Below are positions 17,264 to 26,900 of a stretch of DNA of 64,000 nt, piece after piece (positions within the stretch are counted from its first letter, which is position 1; every line of letters begins with the position of its first letter). The notes beneath the pieces were generated by a model that ran no database searches, had not been told where the DNA came from, and saw only the letters and a program-made list of their open reading frames with translations. The stretch comes from Acipenser ruthenus (Eukaryota; Chordata; Actinopteri; Acipenseriformes; Acipenseridae): assembly GCF_902713425.1 (NCBI RefSeq), contig NC_081198.1:21869188-21933187 (forward strand), in the 5' to 3' direction. A program made the position numbers and the translations under genes.

Positions 17264-18778
17264 TTAAGAGTCTGGCCTACCCGGGCCATCTTTAGGCATA
17301 CCGGTGATGCTACAGAAAACCTCTACATTCCCGAAACACATGTCCTCCGAGTCCACGGAGGCAGGGGAGAAGGCATCAATTTCAAGACCTGGACTGGCAC
17401 CTCCACCCGAGCCAACTGAAGAGTCAGAAGTCCCGAAGGACTCAAAAACCTGGGAACATCCTGGCACCCCCCTAGAGTCTGAGGACTCTGTAAAGTCTGA
17501 AATATCCACATTACCCACAACATCAGCAGAAACTGACACTCTGGAATCAGATCTGCTGATTTTTGTAGGCTGTTCGTCCTCCGAGACTATCTCCTTCCTC
17601 CTACTCTTCACTCTGGGATCACGAAGCACTGAAGAATACATCACCGTTGACTCCTGGGTCTCCATGATCTCACCCCACGAACTACAGTCACCAGCAACCC
17701 CCGGGGGTGCTCCAGCAACAGCAGCTGCAAGGACACGGGAAGCCTGGCTGAGATCAACATCCTTACCAGACACAACAGGACCAGTCTCAGCCACGACGCC
17801 AGCGGAATCTGCAACAGAAACAGAAACCACAGGGACCACGGCAGCAGCAGAAGCAACAGGAACCGCAACGGGGCCAGCCACTGGAGCAGCAGGAGGAGCA
17901 GCAGCAGGACCCGTAGACAGACTAGCAACCAGAGCAGTGCCCACAGCATTGGACACCTCTCTTGATATGGAAGTCCGAACAGCTAAACCAGAACAGGCAG
18001 CCTTTGGAACCTCCGAAGCCGAACGAGCAGCCTCCGCATAACTGCGAACCCTGGATGGACAGTTCTTAAAAACATGCTCCCGAGAACCACACAGATTACA
18101 CTCCACAGGAGCCGCACATCCGGATGCTGTGTGTCCCTCTGTCTGGCATTTCCTGCAGAAATCAGCCACACAGGCCTCTGCGGTGTGCCCCTCCCTTCCG
18201 CACTTCCGACATCTTATCGGCTGACCCGGATAGTATAAATACCCCCTGTTCCCGCCAATTGAGAAAGAGGCTGGTGGATGTATCACCCCTCCTTCCACTG
18301 TACTGCAGGGCCGTAGCCTTACACGGAACTGTCTCTTAGCATTCCAAATCCCCAGTGTGTCTCTAATTTTGGAACCGGGGCTTAAAACATCACAAAACCT
18401 TTTCAAAAAGGTGGCAATGTCTGCATCTTGTACATAGGGGTTGTACATGTGAACAGTTAAGGGTCTAATTTCCCTCACAAACAGTGGCTCAATCACAAAA
18501 TCCGACAAAGGAGCAGAGTTTTTACCTTCAAGACATCGCTTCCATACTATTGAGCAGGTACTTGCAGTTGCAAATGTCACGTCAAAAATCCCACGAGAGG
18601 TGACATCCTGGAGGCAGTAGATATCAGCAGTAGAACATCCAAGATTTTCCAGCACGATCTTTCTTGCGAAATCCGTCCTTCCCAGCACCGGCAGCATTCC
18701 ATCTTTCTTCTTCAGGTTAAACCTCACCGTGTTCAGCAATCGCACCCCTTGGGCCGATGAATCTTCCGCCGTTGCCAT
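17264..18778 (-). CDS. LINE C1 ORF1: zinc-knuckle protein, 504 aa
   Basis: Starts at the ATG at 18778 (MATAEDSSAQG); upstream codons of the open frame run back into U2 and spacer and are not coding. Three CCHC knuckles: CRKCGREGHTAEAC, CRKCQTEGHTASGC and CNLCGSREHVFKNC. These are followed by an unusually long Ala/Val/Pro-rich stretch, then an acidic tail. Likely binds element RNA. The stop at 17264 is 44 nt before the ORF2 ATG. No break seen. Confidence 0.9.
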   Translation of the reverse strand: MATAEDSSAQGVRLLNTVRFNLKKKDGMLPVLGRTDFARKIVLENLGCSTADIYCLQDVTSRGIFDVTFATASTCSIVWKRCLEGKNSAPLSDFVIEPLFVREIRPLTVHMYNPYVQDADIATFLKRFCDVLSPGSKIRDTLGIWNAKRQFRVRLRPCSTVEGGVIHPPASFSIGGNRGYLYYPGQPIRCRKCGREGHTAEACVADFCRKCQTEGHTASGCAAPVECNLCGSREHVFKNCPSRVRSYAEAARSASEVPKAACSGLAVRTSISREVSNAVGTALVASLSTGPAAAPPAAPVAGPVAVPVASAAAVVPVVSVSVADSAGVVAETGPVVSGKDVDLSQASRVLAAAVAGAPPGVAGDCSSWGEIMETQESTVMYSSVLRDPRVKSRRKEIVSEDEQPTKISRSDSRVSVSADVVGNVDISDFTESSDSRGVPGCSQVFESFGTSDSSVGSGGGASPGLEIDAFSPASVDSEDMCFGNVEVFCSITGMPKDGPGRPDS

Positions 18779-18830
18779 CGCCTTCTCCTTCTTCACACAA
18801 TCCTCTGCTGCGGTCACGCCACATACATTG

Positions 18831-18858
18831 GATCTGAGCCAAGAGGCCGAGAAGCGAT
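18831..18858 (-). promoter_or_regulatory. Diverged U2-like 5' end of element C (nt 1-28, T16C A23C)
   Basis: Reads as U2 nt 1-28 but with CTCTTGGCTCAG in place of CTTTTGGCTAAG. It continues into CAATGTATGTGGCGTGACC, which aligns with the starts of D and A. A normal U2 promoter lies upstream. The same two changes occur at the 5' ends of D and E but in none of the intact U2 genes or in the A- and B-split 5' parts here. Confidence 0.8.
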
Positions 18859-19462
18859 GGCGACTTGGCCCTTGCCCGGGGCCCCCCAGCCCGGACGGCA
18901 CAGGGGGATTCAAAGGTGGGTGCAAAATTCCAAGCACAAGCAGACCCCCAAAAAACGGGCTGCTGCTTCCAGAGGGGAAATGTGCAATTTAAGCAGGAGG
19001 AAACAAAACAAATCAAAAACACACACATAACACCAAAAACAAAACATAAACTGGCGGAGTGCGTCTTACAAATAGTCATGCCAAGCTGCTATGCTGTGCA
19101 AGGTGCCTTGGGTAACTACAACTGTGCCTCGCTGGCTGGCTGGCTGGCTGGCTAAGAAGGACCTGGCATAGGGACATGTTCCACCACACTTGTCTGGTTA
19201 GCTGCATGCTCCCAGGAAACAACCTGCTGCTGTCTACATCATCACCATATGTGAATAAAAGAAAGAAAGACAGCAAGAAAGAAAGAGAGAAAGAAAGAGA
19301 GAAAGAGAGAAAGAAAGAGAGAAAGAAAGAAAGAGAGAAAGAAAAAAAAAGAAGTAAAACGGCGGGAAAACTTGCATCAACACTGGCACTCTCCCTCCAG
19401 CAGGGGTAGACAAAATGCTCACAGGAGAGATCCAGATCTGACTTTGACCAACGTTAGAGAAA
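18859..19462 (-). repeat. U2 array spacer
   Basis: Standard promoter side, a four-fold GGCT tract near 19132-19151 (one more than most units), a GA tract at about 19257-19350, and the 3' box of the next gene. Nearly identical to the following spacer, so the two units are recent duplicates. Confidence 0.94.
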
Positions 19463-19651
19463 GGTGTGCACCGTTCCCGGAGGTACTGCAATACCGGGCC
19501 GATGCGTGGAGTGGACGGAGCAAGCCCCTATTCCATCTCCCGATTCCAAAAATCAATTTAATATATGGTCCCCTGATAGGGGACGTATCAGATATTAAAC
19601 TGATAAGAACAGATACTACACTTGATCTTAGCCAAAAGGCCGAGAAGCGAT
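19463..19651 (-). ncRNA. RNU2: U2 snRNA gene
   Basis: Complete 189-nt U2 with all functional blocks. One base differs from most copies in the 3' region (GGAATAGGGG instead of GGAACAGGGG), shared with the E-split 3' part at 20256-20406. Normal promoter upstream. Confidence 0.97.
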
Positions 19652-20255
19652 GGCGACTTGGCCCTTGCCCGGGGCCCCCCAGCCCGGACGGCACAGGGGG
19701 ATTCAAAGGTGGGTGCAAAATTTCAAGCACAAGCAGACCCCCAAAAAACGGGCTGCTGCTTCCAGAGGGGAAATGTGCAATTTAAGCAGGAGGAAACAAA
19801 ACAAATCAAAAACACACACATAACACCAAAAACAAAACATAAACTGGCGGAGTGCGTCTTACAAATAGTCATGCCAAGCTGCTATGCTGTGCAAGGTGCC
19901 TTGGGTAACTACAACTGTGCCTCGCTGGCTGGCTGGCTGGCTGGCTAAGAAGGACCTGGCATAGGGACATGTTCCACCACACTTGTCTGGTTAGCTGCAT
20001 GCTCCCAGGAAACAACCTGCTGCTGTCTACATCATCACCATATGTGAATAAAAGAAAGAAAGACAGCAAGAAAGAAAGAGAGAAAGAAAGAGAGAAAGAG
20101 AGAAAGAAAGAGAGAAAGAAAGAAAGAGAGAAAGAAAAAAAAAGAAGTAAAACGGCGGGAAAACTTGCATCAACACTGGCACTCTCCCTCCAGCAGGGGT
20201 AGACAAAATGCTCACAGGAGAGATCCAGATCTGACTTTGACCAACGTTAGAGAAA
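19652..20255 (-). repeat. U2 array spacer
   Basis: Promoter of the gene at 19651, GGCT tract, GA tract at about 20050-20143, and 3' box. No other gene. Confidence 0.94.
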
Positions 20256-20402
20256 GGTGTGCACCGTTCCCGGAGGTACTGCAATACCGGGCCGATGCGT
20301 GGAGTGGACGGAGCAAGCCCCTATTCCATCTCCCGATTCCAAAAATCAATTTAATATATGGTCCCCTGATAGGGGACGTATCAGATATTAAACTGATAAG
20401 AA

Positions 20403-20406
<4 letters not shown>
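20256..20406 (-). pseudogene. RNU2: U2 snRNA 3' part, nt 39-189 (split by E)
   Basis: U2 from nt 39 to the end, including the same 3'-region base change as the gene at 19463-19651. The element E poly(A) begins right at nt 39. Confidence 0.96.
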
Positions 20407-20438
<32 letters not shown>

Positions 20439-21768
20439 ATTTTAATCCAATACTCAAAAAAATACATCATCTTCTCAAAAATAATACATCAAAATCATAT
20501 TCATCTCTAGTCAAATACTTATTTAAACAAAAAAGAAAACAAACTCAGTCCGGCTTCTTTTTCTTTTCTTTCTGATCTCCCCCTCTTGCTGCAGCAAAAA
20601 AAGACAAAGTCTCGGAATCAAGAACGACTTTTTCGCCGCTATCTGATTTCTCCTTTCCATCCTCTGCTTTCCTCTTCTTCTCTCGCACTCCTGTTGCACT
20701 ATTAAGCTCCATCTCCTCATCTGTATCAACAGACTCAGAAGAGGATGAGATCTCACTTCCCCAGCTCTTCTTCTTACTCCCAGCACCCTCTGCAAGTTTC
20801 TCCTTTACATCTTGCGTAGCAGCTCCACCCCTTCCCTTTGTCTGCGAAGTAGCAGGATTTCCCGCCATTCCGCCTCCATTCTTTTTGGAACCTCCCCCAA
20901 CATTTGCTCCTTTGTCTTTCTCTTTGTCTTTCTCTTGTCCTTTTTGCTCTTTCTGCTGTTCTTTCTTCCCTTCTTCCCCTCCGATCTTGCTTCCTCCAGC
21001 AGCCTGAGCATAGGTTTTAGCCCTAGCTCCTTTTGGACAATTCTTGTACTGGTGTCCTTTCCCCCTACACAAATTGCATCTTCCAGTCCACATTTTGCAC
21101 TCTTTAGCAACATGTCCTCTAATTTTGCACAGAGTACAGGACATCCCCATGCACTCAGCTGCAACATGTTCTGGACTTGAACATCTAAAACACATCTTAG
21201 GCTGTCCCTCGTATGTCACTGTACCTGAGTAAGGCCCAATCCTAAAACCAGGCACCCTGTGTTCCACCACTCCTGCCAGTGAGGCATGAAGCCGAATCCA
21301 GTATCTCCATACTCCTCTCCAGATTCCATCAGCATCAAGCATCTTCTCAGGTTTCCCCTCTCTCATCTCAAATCTCATTTTCATCCGGGTTGTGATGTCT
21401 TCCTCCGGGATAAAGGGAGCAGACACCCTCACATAGGCCACTCTCCACTGCAGAAAAAAAAGAGGCTCCAGCCTGAACTTACAAACTGGTTCCAGCTCCT
21501 TCTTCTCATTAAAAACTTTCATCTTCTCCCAGCACAACGACTCTGAAACCAGCACCACATCAAACATGCCTCGTTCTTCAAAATCAACCAGGCAGAAGAT
21601 GTCCTTCACCTCCAAGTTGAAGACAGAGAACAGGATCTCCCTGACGAATCTCTTCCTCATCCATTTCTCCTCCAAACTCTTCAGCTGGAATCGGAGGGTA
21701 TTCTTCCCCCTCAAATTATCCTCTCCTTGCATTGTCGCAACAATGTCCGCAATCACCTTCCCACAATG
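20407..21768 (-). mobile_element. Family E: ORF1-only U2-targeted retroelement
   Basis: Only ~1.36 kb: 28-nt poly(A), ~110-nt 3' UTR, one ORF (20545-21732), ~36-nt 5' UTR. It sits at the same U2 nt 38/39 site and has the same kind of U2-like 5' end as C and D, yet has no endonuclease or reverse transcriptase sequence. Its ORF1 is not a simple copy of A-D ORF1. Best explained as a non-autonomous element mobilised in trans, comparable to HAL1 (half-L1) of mammals. An internal deletion of an autonomous parent not seen here is the alternative. Confidence 0.85.
20545..21732 (-). CDS. Family E ORF1: zinc-knuckle protein, 395 aa
   Basis: The ATG at 21732 (MQGEDNLRGKNT) is the first true ATG; the frame is open up to a GTG inside the U2-like 5' end. 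The N-terminal ~190 residues resemble the A-D ORF1 layout (FVREILFSV, FDVVLVS, VRVSAPFIPEEDI). Three CCHC knuckles follow: CFRCSSPEHVAAEC, CTLCKIRGHVAKEC and CNLCRGKGHQYKNC. The C-terminus is very rich in Lys/Glu/Gly with acidic serines (SSSSESVDTDEE) and basic clusters that could be nuclear signals. Fully open and apparently under constraint. Presumed role is binding its own RNA and recruiting reverse transcriptase from another family. Confidence 0.88.
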   Translation of the reverse strand: MQGEDNLRGKNTLRFQLKSLEEKWMRKRFVREILFSVFNLEVKDIFCLVDFEERGMFDVVLVSESLCWEKMKVFNEKKELEPVCKFRLEPLFFLQWRVAYVRVSAPFIPEEDITTRMKMRFEMREGKPEKMLDADGIWRGVWRYWIRLHASLAGVVEHRVPGFRIGPYSGTVTYEGQPKMCFRCSSPEHVAAECMGMSCTLCKIRGHVAKECKMWTGRCNLCRGKGHQYKNCPKGARAKTYAQAAGGSKIGGEEGKKEQQKEQKGQEKDKEKDKGANVGGGSKKNGGGMAGNPATSQTKGRGGAATQDVKEKLAEGAGSKKKSWGSEISSSSESVDTDEEMELNSATGVREKKRKAEDGKEKSDSGEKVVLDSETLSFFAAARGGDQKEKKKKPD

Positions 21769-21801
21769 CACTTGACCTGAGCCAAGAGGCCGAGAAGCGA
21801 T
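21769..21801 (-). promoter_or_regulatory. Diverged U2-like 5' end of element E
   Basis: Aligns with U2 nt 1-33 with T16C and A23C as in C and D, plus A26G (CTCTTGGCTCAGGTCAAG). It is followed by CATTGTGGG, where the other families have TATGTGGC. Normal U2 promoter upstream. Confidence 0.8.
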
Positions 21802-22379
21802 GGCGACTTGGCCCTTGCCCGGGGCCCCCCAGCCCGGACGGCACAGGGGGATTCAAAGGTGGGTGCAAAATTCCAAGCACAAGCAGACCCCCAAAAAACG
21901 GGCTGCTGCTTCCAGAGGGGAAATGTGCAATTTAAGCAGGAGAAAACAAAACAGCAAAAACACACACATAACACCAAAAACAAAACATAAACTGGTGGAG
22001 TGCGTCTTACAAATAGTCATGCCAAGCTGCTATGCTGTGCAAGGTGCCTTGGGTAACTACAACTGTGCCTCGCTGGCTGGCTGGCTTGCTAAGAAGGTCC
22101 TGGCATAGGGACATGTTCCACCACACTTGTCTGGTTAGCTGCATGCTCCCAGGAAACAACCTGCTGCTGTCTACATCATCAACACATGTGAATAAAAGAA
22201 AGAAAGACAGCAAGAAAGAAAGAGAGAAAGAAAGAGAGAAAGAAAGAAAGAGAGAAAGAAAAAAAAAGAAGTAAAACGGCGGGAAAACTTGCATCAACAC
22301 TGGCACTCTCCCTCCAGCAGGGGTAGACAAAATGCTCACAGGAGAGATCCAGATCTGACTTTGACCAATGTTAGAGAAA
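21802..22379 (-). repeat. U2 array spacer
   Basis: Promoter side, a shorter GA tract at about 22193-22267, and a 3' box with one flanking base change (CATTGGTC). No other gene. Confidence 0.93.
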
Positions 22380-22568
22380 GGTGTGCACCGTTCCCGGAGG
22401 TACTGCAATACCGGGCCGATGCGTGGAGTGGACGGAGCAAGCCCCTGTTCCATCTCCCGATTCCAAAAATCAATTTAATATATGGTCCCCTGATAGGGGA
22501 CGTATCAGATATTAAACTGATAAGAACAGATACTACACTTGATCTTAGCCAAAAGGCCGAGAAGCGAT
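22380..22568 (-). ncRNA. RNU2: U2 snRNA gene
   Basis: Complete 189-nt U2, consensus sequence, normal promoter. The 3' box has GTTGGTC preceded by CAT rather than CAAC-type context; probably still functional. Confidence 0.97.
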
Positions 22569-23170
22569 GGCGACTTGGCCCTTGCCCGGGGCCCCCCAGC
22601 CCGGACGGCACAGGGGGATTCAAAGGTGGGTGCAAAATTCCAAGCACAAGCAGACCCCCAAAAAACGGGCTGCTGCTTCCAGAGGGGAAATGTGCAATTT
22701 AAGCAGGAGAAAACAAAACAAAGCAAAAACACACACATAACACCAAAAACAAAACATAAACTGGCGGAGTGCGTCTTACAAATAGTCATGCCAAGCTGCT
22801 ATGCTGTGCAAGGTGCCTTGGGTAACTACAACTGTGCCTCGCTGGCTGGCTGGCTTGCTAAGAAGGTCCTGGCATAGGGACATGTTCCACCACACTTGTC
22901 TGGTTAGCTGCATGCTCCCAGGAAACAACCTGCTGCTGTCTACATCATCACCACATGTGAATAAAAGAAAGAAAGACAGCAAGAAAGAAAGAGAGAAAGA
23001 AAGAGAGAAAGAGAGAAAGAAAGAGAGAAAGAAAGAAAGAGAGAAAGAAAGAAAAAAAGAAGTAAAACGGCGGGAAAACTTGCATCAACACTGGCACTCT
23101 CCCTCCAGCAGGGGTAGACAAAATGCTCACAGGAGAGATCCAGATCTGACTTTGACCAACGTTAGAGAAA
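22569..23170 (-). repeat. U2 array spacer
   Basis: Promoter of the gene at 22568, a GA tract at about 22963-23060, and the 3' box of the B3-split U2 half. Confidence 0.94.
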
Positions 23171-23306
23171 GGTGTGCACCGTTCCCGGAGGTACTGCAAT
23201 ACCGGGCCGATGCGTGGAGTGGACGGAGCAAGCCCCTGTTCCATCTCCCGATTCCAAAAATCAATTTAATATATGGTCCCCTGATAGGGGACGTATCAGA
23301 TATTAA
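23171..23306 (-). pseudogene. RNU2: U2 snRNA 3' part, nt 54-189 (split by B3)
   Basis: U2 from TTAATATC to the 3' end. Nt 54-60 are repeated at the other end of B3, a 7-bp target-site duplication. Confidence 0.95.
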
Positions 23307-23955
23307 TACTCTTTTATTGAGATTTTACATTTTTTTACATTTACACCCATTCGTTTTTTCATTCATTTTACATTTCTTTTAAAGATGACATTCATGCATA
23401 CAGACATACATTTTGTTTTAAAAGCATTTAAAACACATTTAAAAACACCAAGACAATTGTGCTTTGTACATGGTTAAAACAGACACAGATTAAAATCAAC
23501 ATGAAAAAAACCTGTGCTGTTTTAAAAGTGACTGGAAAAAAAGAACCATCTATAAAAAACCAGTGCTTGTGAGGGCCGGGGAGTGCTCTCTAAAAGTTCA
23601 AAAGTGAACATAAAACTATATTACTAAAACAGGGACAGGGGAAAAGGGACAGTGTGTGGAACAGTGAGTTAAAATTCTAAAATTTTAAAACACTTAAAAT
23701 GTAACTTTTAATAGTTTACATTAAAAATCTTAAAGATACATAAAACAAAACAAAACAAAATCAAATAAAACATTCAACATAAATCAAATAAAAGTCCATA
23801 AAACTGAAACAAAAAGACTACATAAAACCAGGGCACCGTTGAAAAACGGTCATGCCAGCTAAAAAGGGCGGAATGCTGGCATGACAAAATAAATAAAAGG
23901 CTTAGCGGTGCCCCGTAGTCCCGCTCCTAGGAGCTAGCGGTTCCAGTTTTTTCCT

Positions 23956-26900
23956 TTATTCCATCTTCACGTCCTGAAGTCCGGCGATCCTCCACTCCGC
24001 GCAGGCCTTGTCCTTCCCGAGGGTCCGGATGTCCAGAATTACAAAGTCCTTGATAAGAGTTTGTGCCCTTCTGGTCGTGGTGATAGTGTCTAGCTCCTGC
24101 TTGTGATAGACACAGACGTTACGGCCTTCCCACAGGATCTGCTTGACAACATTGATGACACGCCAAACGCACTTAGCTGTGCTGGTAGTGATTCCTCCCG
24201 CAGGCCCATAGAGCACAGTCTCAGCGGTCATCTTGGCCGTGTCAGCAAACCTGTTTAGGAAGACAGAGACAGAGAGCCAGACACTGCCAGCCACATCACA
24301 CTCCCAGAAGATATGGGCTGGTGTTTCTCTCTTGCGGCACTTTGCATAGGGGCATGTTTCTACTTGGGCTAGTCCCCTCCTGAACATGAACGCTCGAGTG
24401 GGGAGTGCACTGTGGACGGTGTTCCATGCTATATCCTTCTGGACATTACTGAGGCAGCTGTGAGACACATTCTCCCAGATTTTTTGGCTTTGGGTGAGGG
24501 AGAAAGTAGCTACTTTTTCAATTTCCTGGGAACCGGCAAGATATTTAGTTACAGCCTTGTATTCCCAGGAGGCCAATTTTGCTTTATCTAAGCCCAATTT
24601 ATATATAGTGTCCCTTAAGGTTCTATAATACAATGGGGGGTCCCAGGAGTACGGCACGGTGTTATCAATAGTGCAGAGGCCCAAGGCCCTGAGACAGGTG
24701 GCAAAATAGAAACGATTCATGTAACATACCTTCCTGTCCAGGGCCTGGATGTTCTTGATAGTTTGCGTGAGCCCCTGCACTCGGGTGAGCTGCACAACGT
24801 CCGGGACCCCCTTACCTCCCTTCTTGTCGGCTTTACTCAGGGTGGCTCGTTTTACCCTCTCCATCTTGCTGCCCCAGATAAAGCGGTGGATAATGCGGTC
24901 CACCACTTTTTTGGTGGTCCTGTCTGGGGGAAAGATTTTTCCTACATAAGAGAGGATGGGGAACAGTATAGACTTGGTTATTAATACTCTACCCGTCATT
25001 GTTAAGGATCTTGTGCTCCATCCGCCAATCTTTTTACGGACCTGGTTAATGGCCGCCGTCCAGCTCTGGGCCCCCGAGCTATTGTTCTCGAAAATGAGGC
25101 CCAGAATCTTGATTTTGTCCTTTTTGACAGGGTACATGTCCGACAGTTCCCTATCTACCTGCCAATTTTTAGACACGTAGACTTCGCTCTTGGACTTGTT
25201 AATCACTGCCCCGGTCGCCGTGCAGTACTTCTCAAGGATATTACTAATCCGAGGTACCGACGATGTGTTGGTGCAAATGAGTGACACATCGTCCATATAT
25301 GCTGTTGTTTTGACCTGGACCCCGTTGGATCCAGGCAGCTGGAAACCAGTTATATTGGTATCCCTACGAATTGCCTGCAGGAGGGGTTCAATGCACACGA
25401 CATATAGCAGTGGGGATAGTGGGCAACCCTGTCTGACCCCTGACTGGATAGATATTTTACCAGTCAGGTGCCTGTTCACCAAGACTCGGGTACTAATGTT
25501 TGTATATATGGTTTTAACCCACTCCCTAAGTCCAGGAGCGAATTTCATCTGGTCCATCACTTTGTACATATATTCATGGCTTACCCTATCGAACGCCTTC
25601 TCCTGGTCAAGGTTGAACAGGCAGAGGGGATGGTTCCGTTCTCTAGAATAAGCCAGAATGTCCCTTGTTAACATTAAAATATCCGTGATGGACCTCCCTG
25701 GGACGCCACAAGCCTGGTCGGGGCCAATGACCAAAGGGAGGTGTACTTGTAGCCGGAGCATCAGAGCTTTGGCTAGTATCTTGTAATCCACGCAAAGGAG
25801 GCTGATTGGGCGCCAATTCCGTAGATCTTTAACTTCCCCTTTCTTATGAAGGAGAGTAATTACACTCTCCCGCATAGAAGGGCCCAACCGCTTCTCCCTG
25901 TAGACCGCTCTGTAGACCTCCGCTAAATGGACTTTTAGCGTGTCCCAAAAAAGATGGTAATACTCACCCGGGATGCCATCTGGACCTGGCGTCTTACCGG
26001 TGTTCATGGTCTTAACCGCCTGGGTGAGCTCCTCCAGCGTGAGTTCTGGGTCCTTCTCCTCCTCCTCCTCGTCCCGCACTGAGTCAGGCTCCAACTGGCT
26101 CAGGAACCACTCTATCAGGGTGTCATCTGTAGCTTTGATGTTATACAGGTCCCTATAGAAGTTCTCTACCACTTTTTTCACTCCCTCACTATCCTCTACT
26201 ATCCTCCCCCTGCTGTCGAGCATGGAGGACATCAAGTGCCGCTTCTCCCTCGTTTTCTGGAAGAAGAAGCGAGTACACTTTTCGTCTTCCTCCATTTTTT
26301 GCACTTTTGCATTGTGCATGACCTTTCGTTGTTCCTCCCTACAAAGCACTGAAAGATCTAGCTTGGTCTGGGCTATCTCGTCGCTTACAGGGAACCCCCG
26401 AAGCTGAAGCAGGCTCAGACGCTGGAGGGCAGCATTCAGGTGTTTATATTTGGCCCTCCTTTCTTTTGCTTTCCTCTTGCCTGCTGCTATGAAATAACCC
26501 TTAGTTCTCATTTTGACCATCTCCCACCACTCTATAGGGGAGTTGAATAGGTCACGCAAAGTGGTCCACTCAACAAGCCTGCTCTTATAGGCTGCAGCTA
26601 TGGAGGGGTCATCGAGTAAGGAGGTGTTTAATTTCCAGACCCCTGACCCCATCTGGGAGGTCTGAGGGACCTGCAATGTTACCTGCAGGAGCCTATGGTC
26701 AGAGAAGAAGACGGCCTGGGTGTCTACTGCCGTCTTCGTAAGGGAGCTGGTATGCAGGACGAGATCTATACGGGAGAAGGAGGTCCCAGATGAGCTCACC
26801 CAGGTAAAGGGAGGCACCAGGTCCTTACCTGCATCACACAGGGAGAAATCAGATATTACGGAGGACAAAACTCTACTAGAGCGGTCGTTGCGTGGCCTGC

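Larger units (their letters stand above)
13749..18830 (-). mobile_element. LINE family C, copy C1, full length
   Basis: About 5.1 kb element with a 28-nt poly(A), short 3' UTR, ORF2, ORF1 and a ~52-nt 5' UTR, joined after U2 nt 38 in U2 orientation. Distinct from A and B at protein level but with the same plan (Tx1 clade). Its 5' end is a U2-like sequence with T16C and A23C (18831-18858), treated separately because it may belong to the element. A near-identical second copy starts at 62190. Confidence 0.93.

Noticed and set aside
17641-17949. Leucine-rich minus-strand frame as a membrane protein
   Set aside because: It overlaps the Ala/Val/Pro-rich part of C1 ORF1 in another frame; a composition effect.
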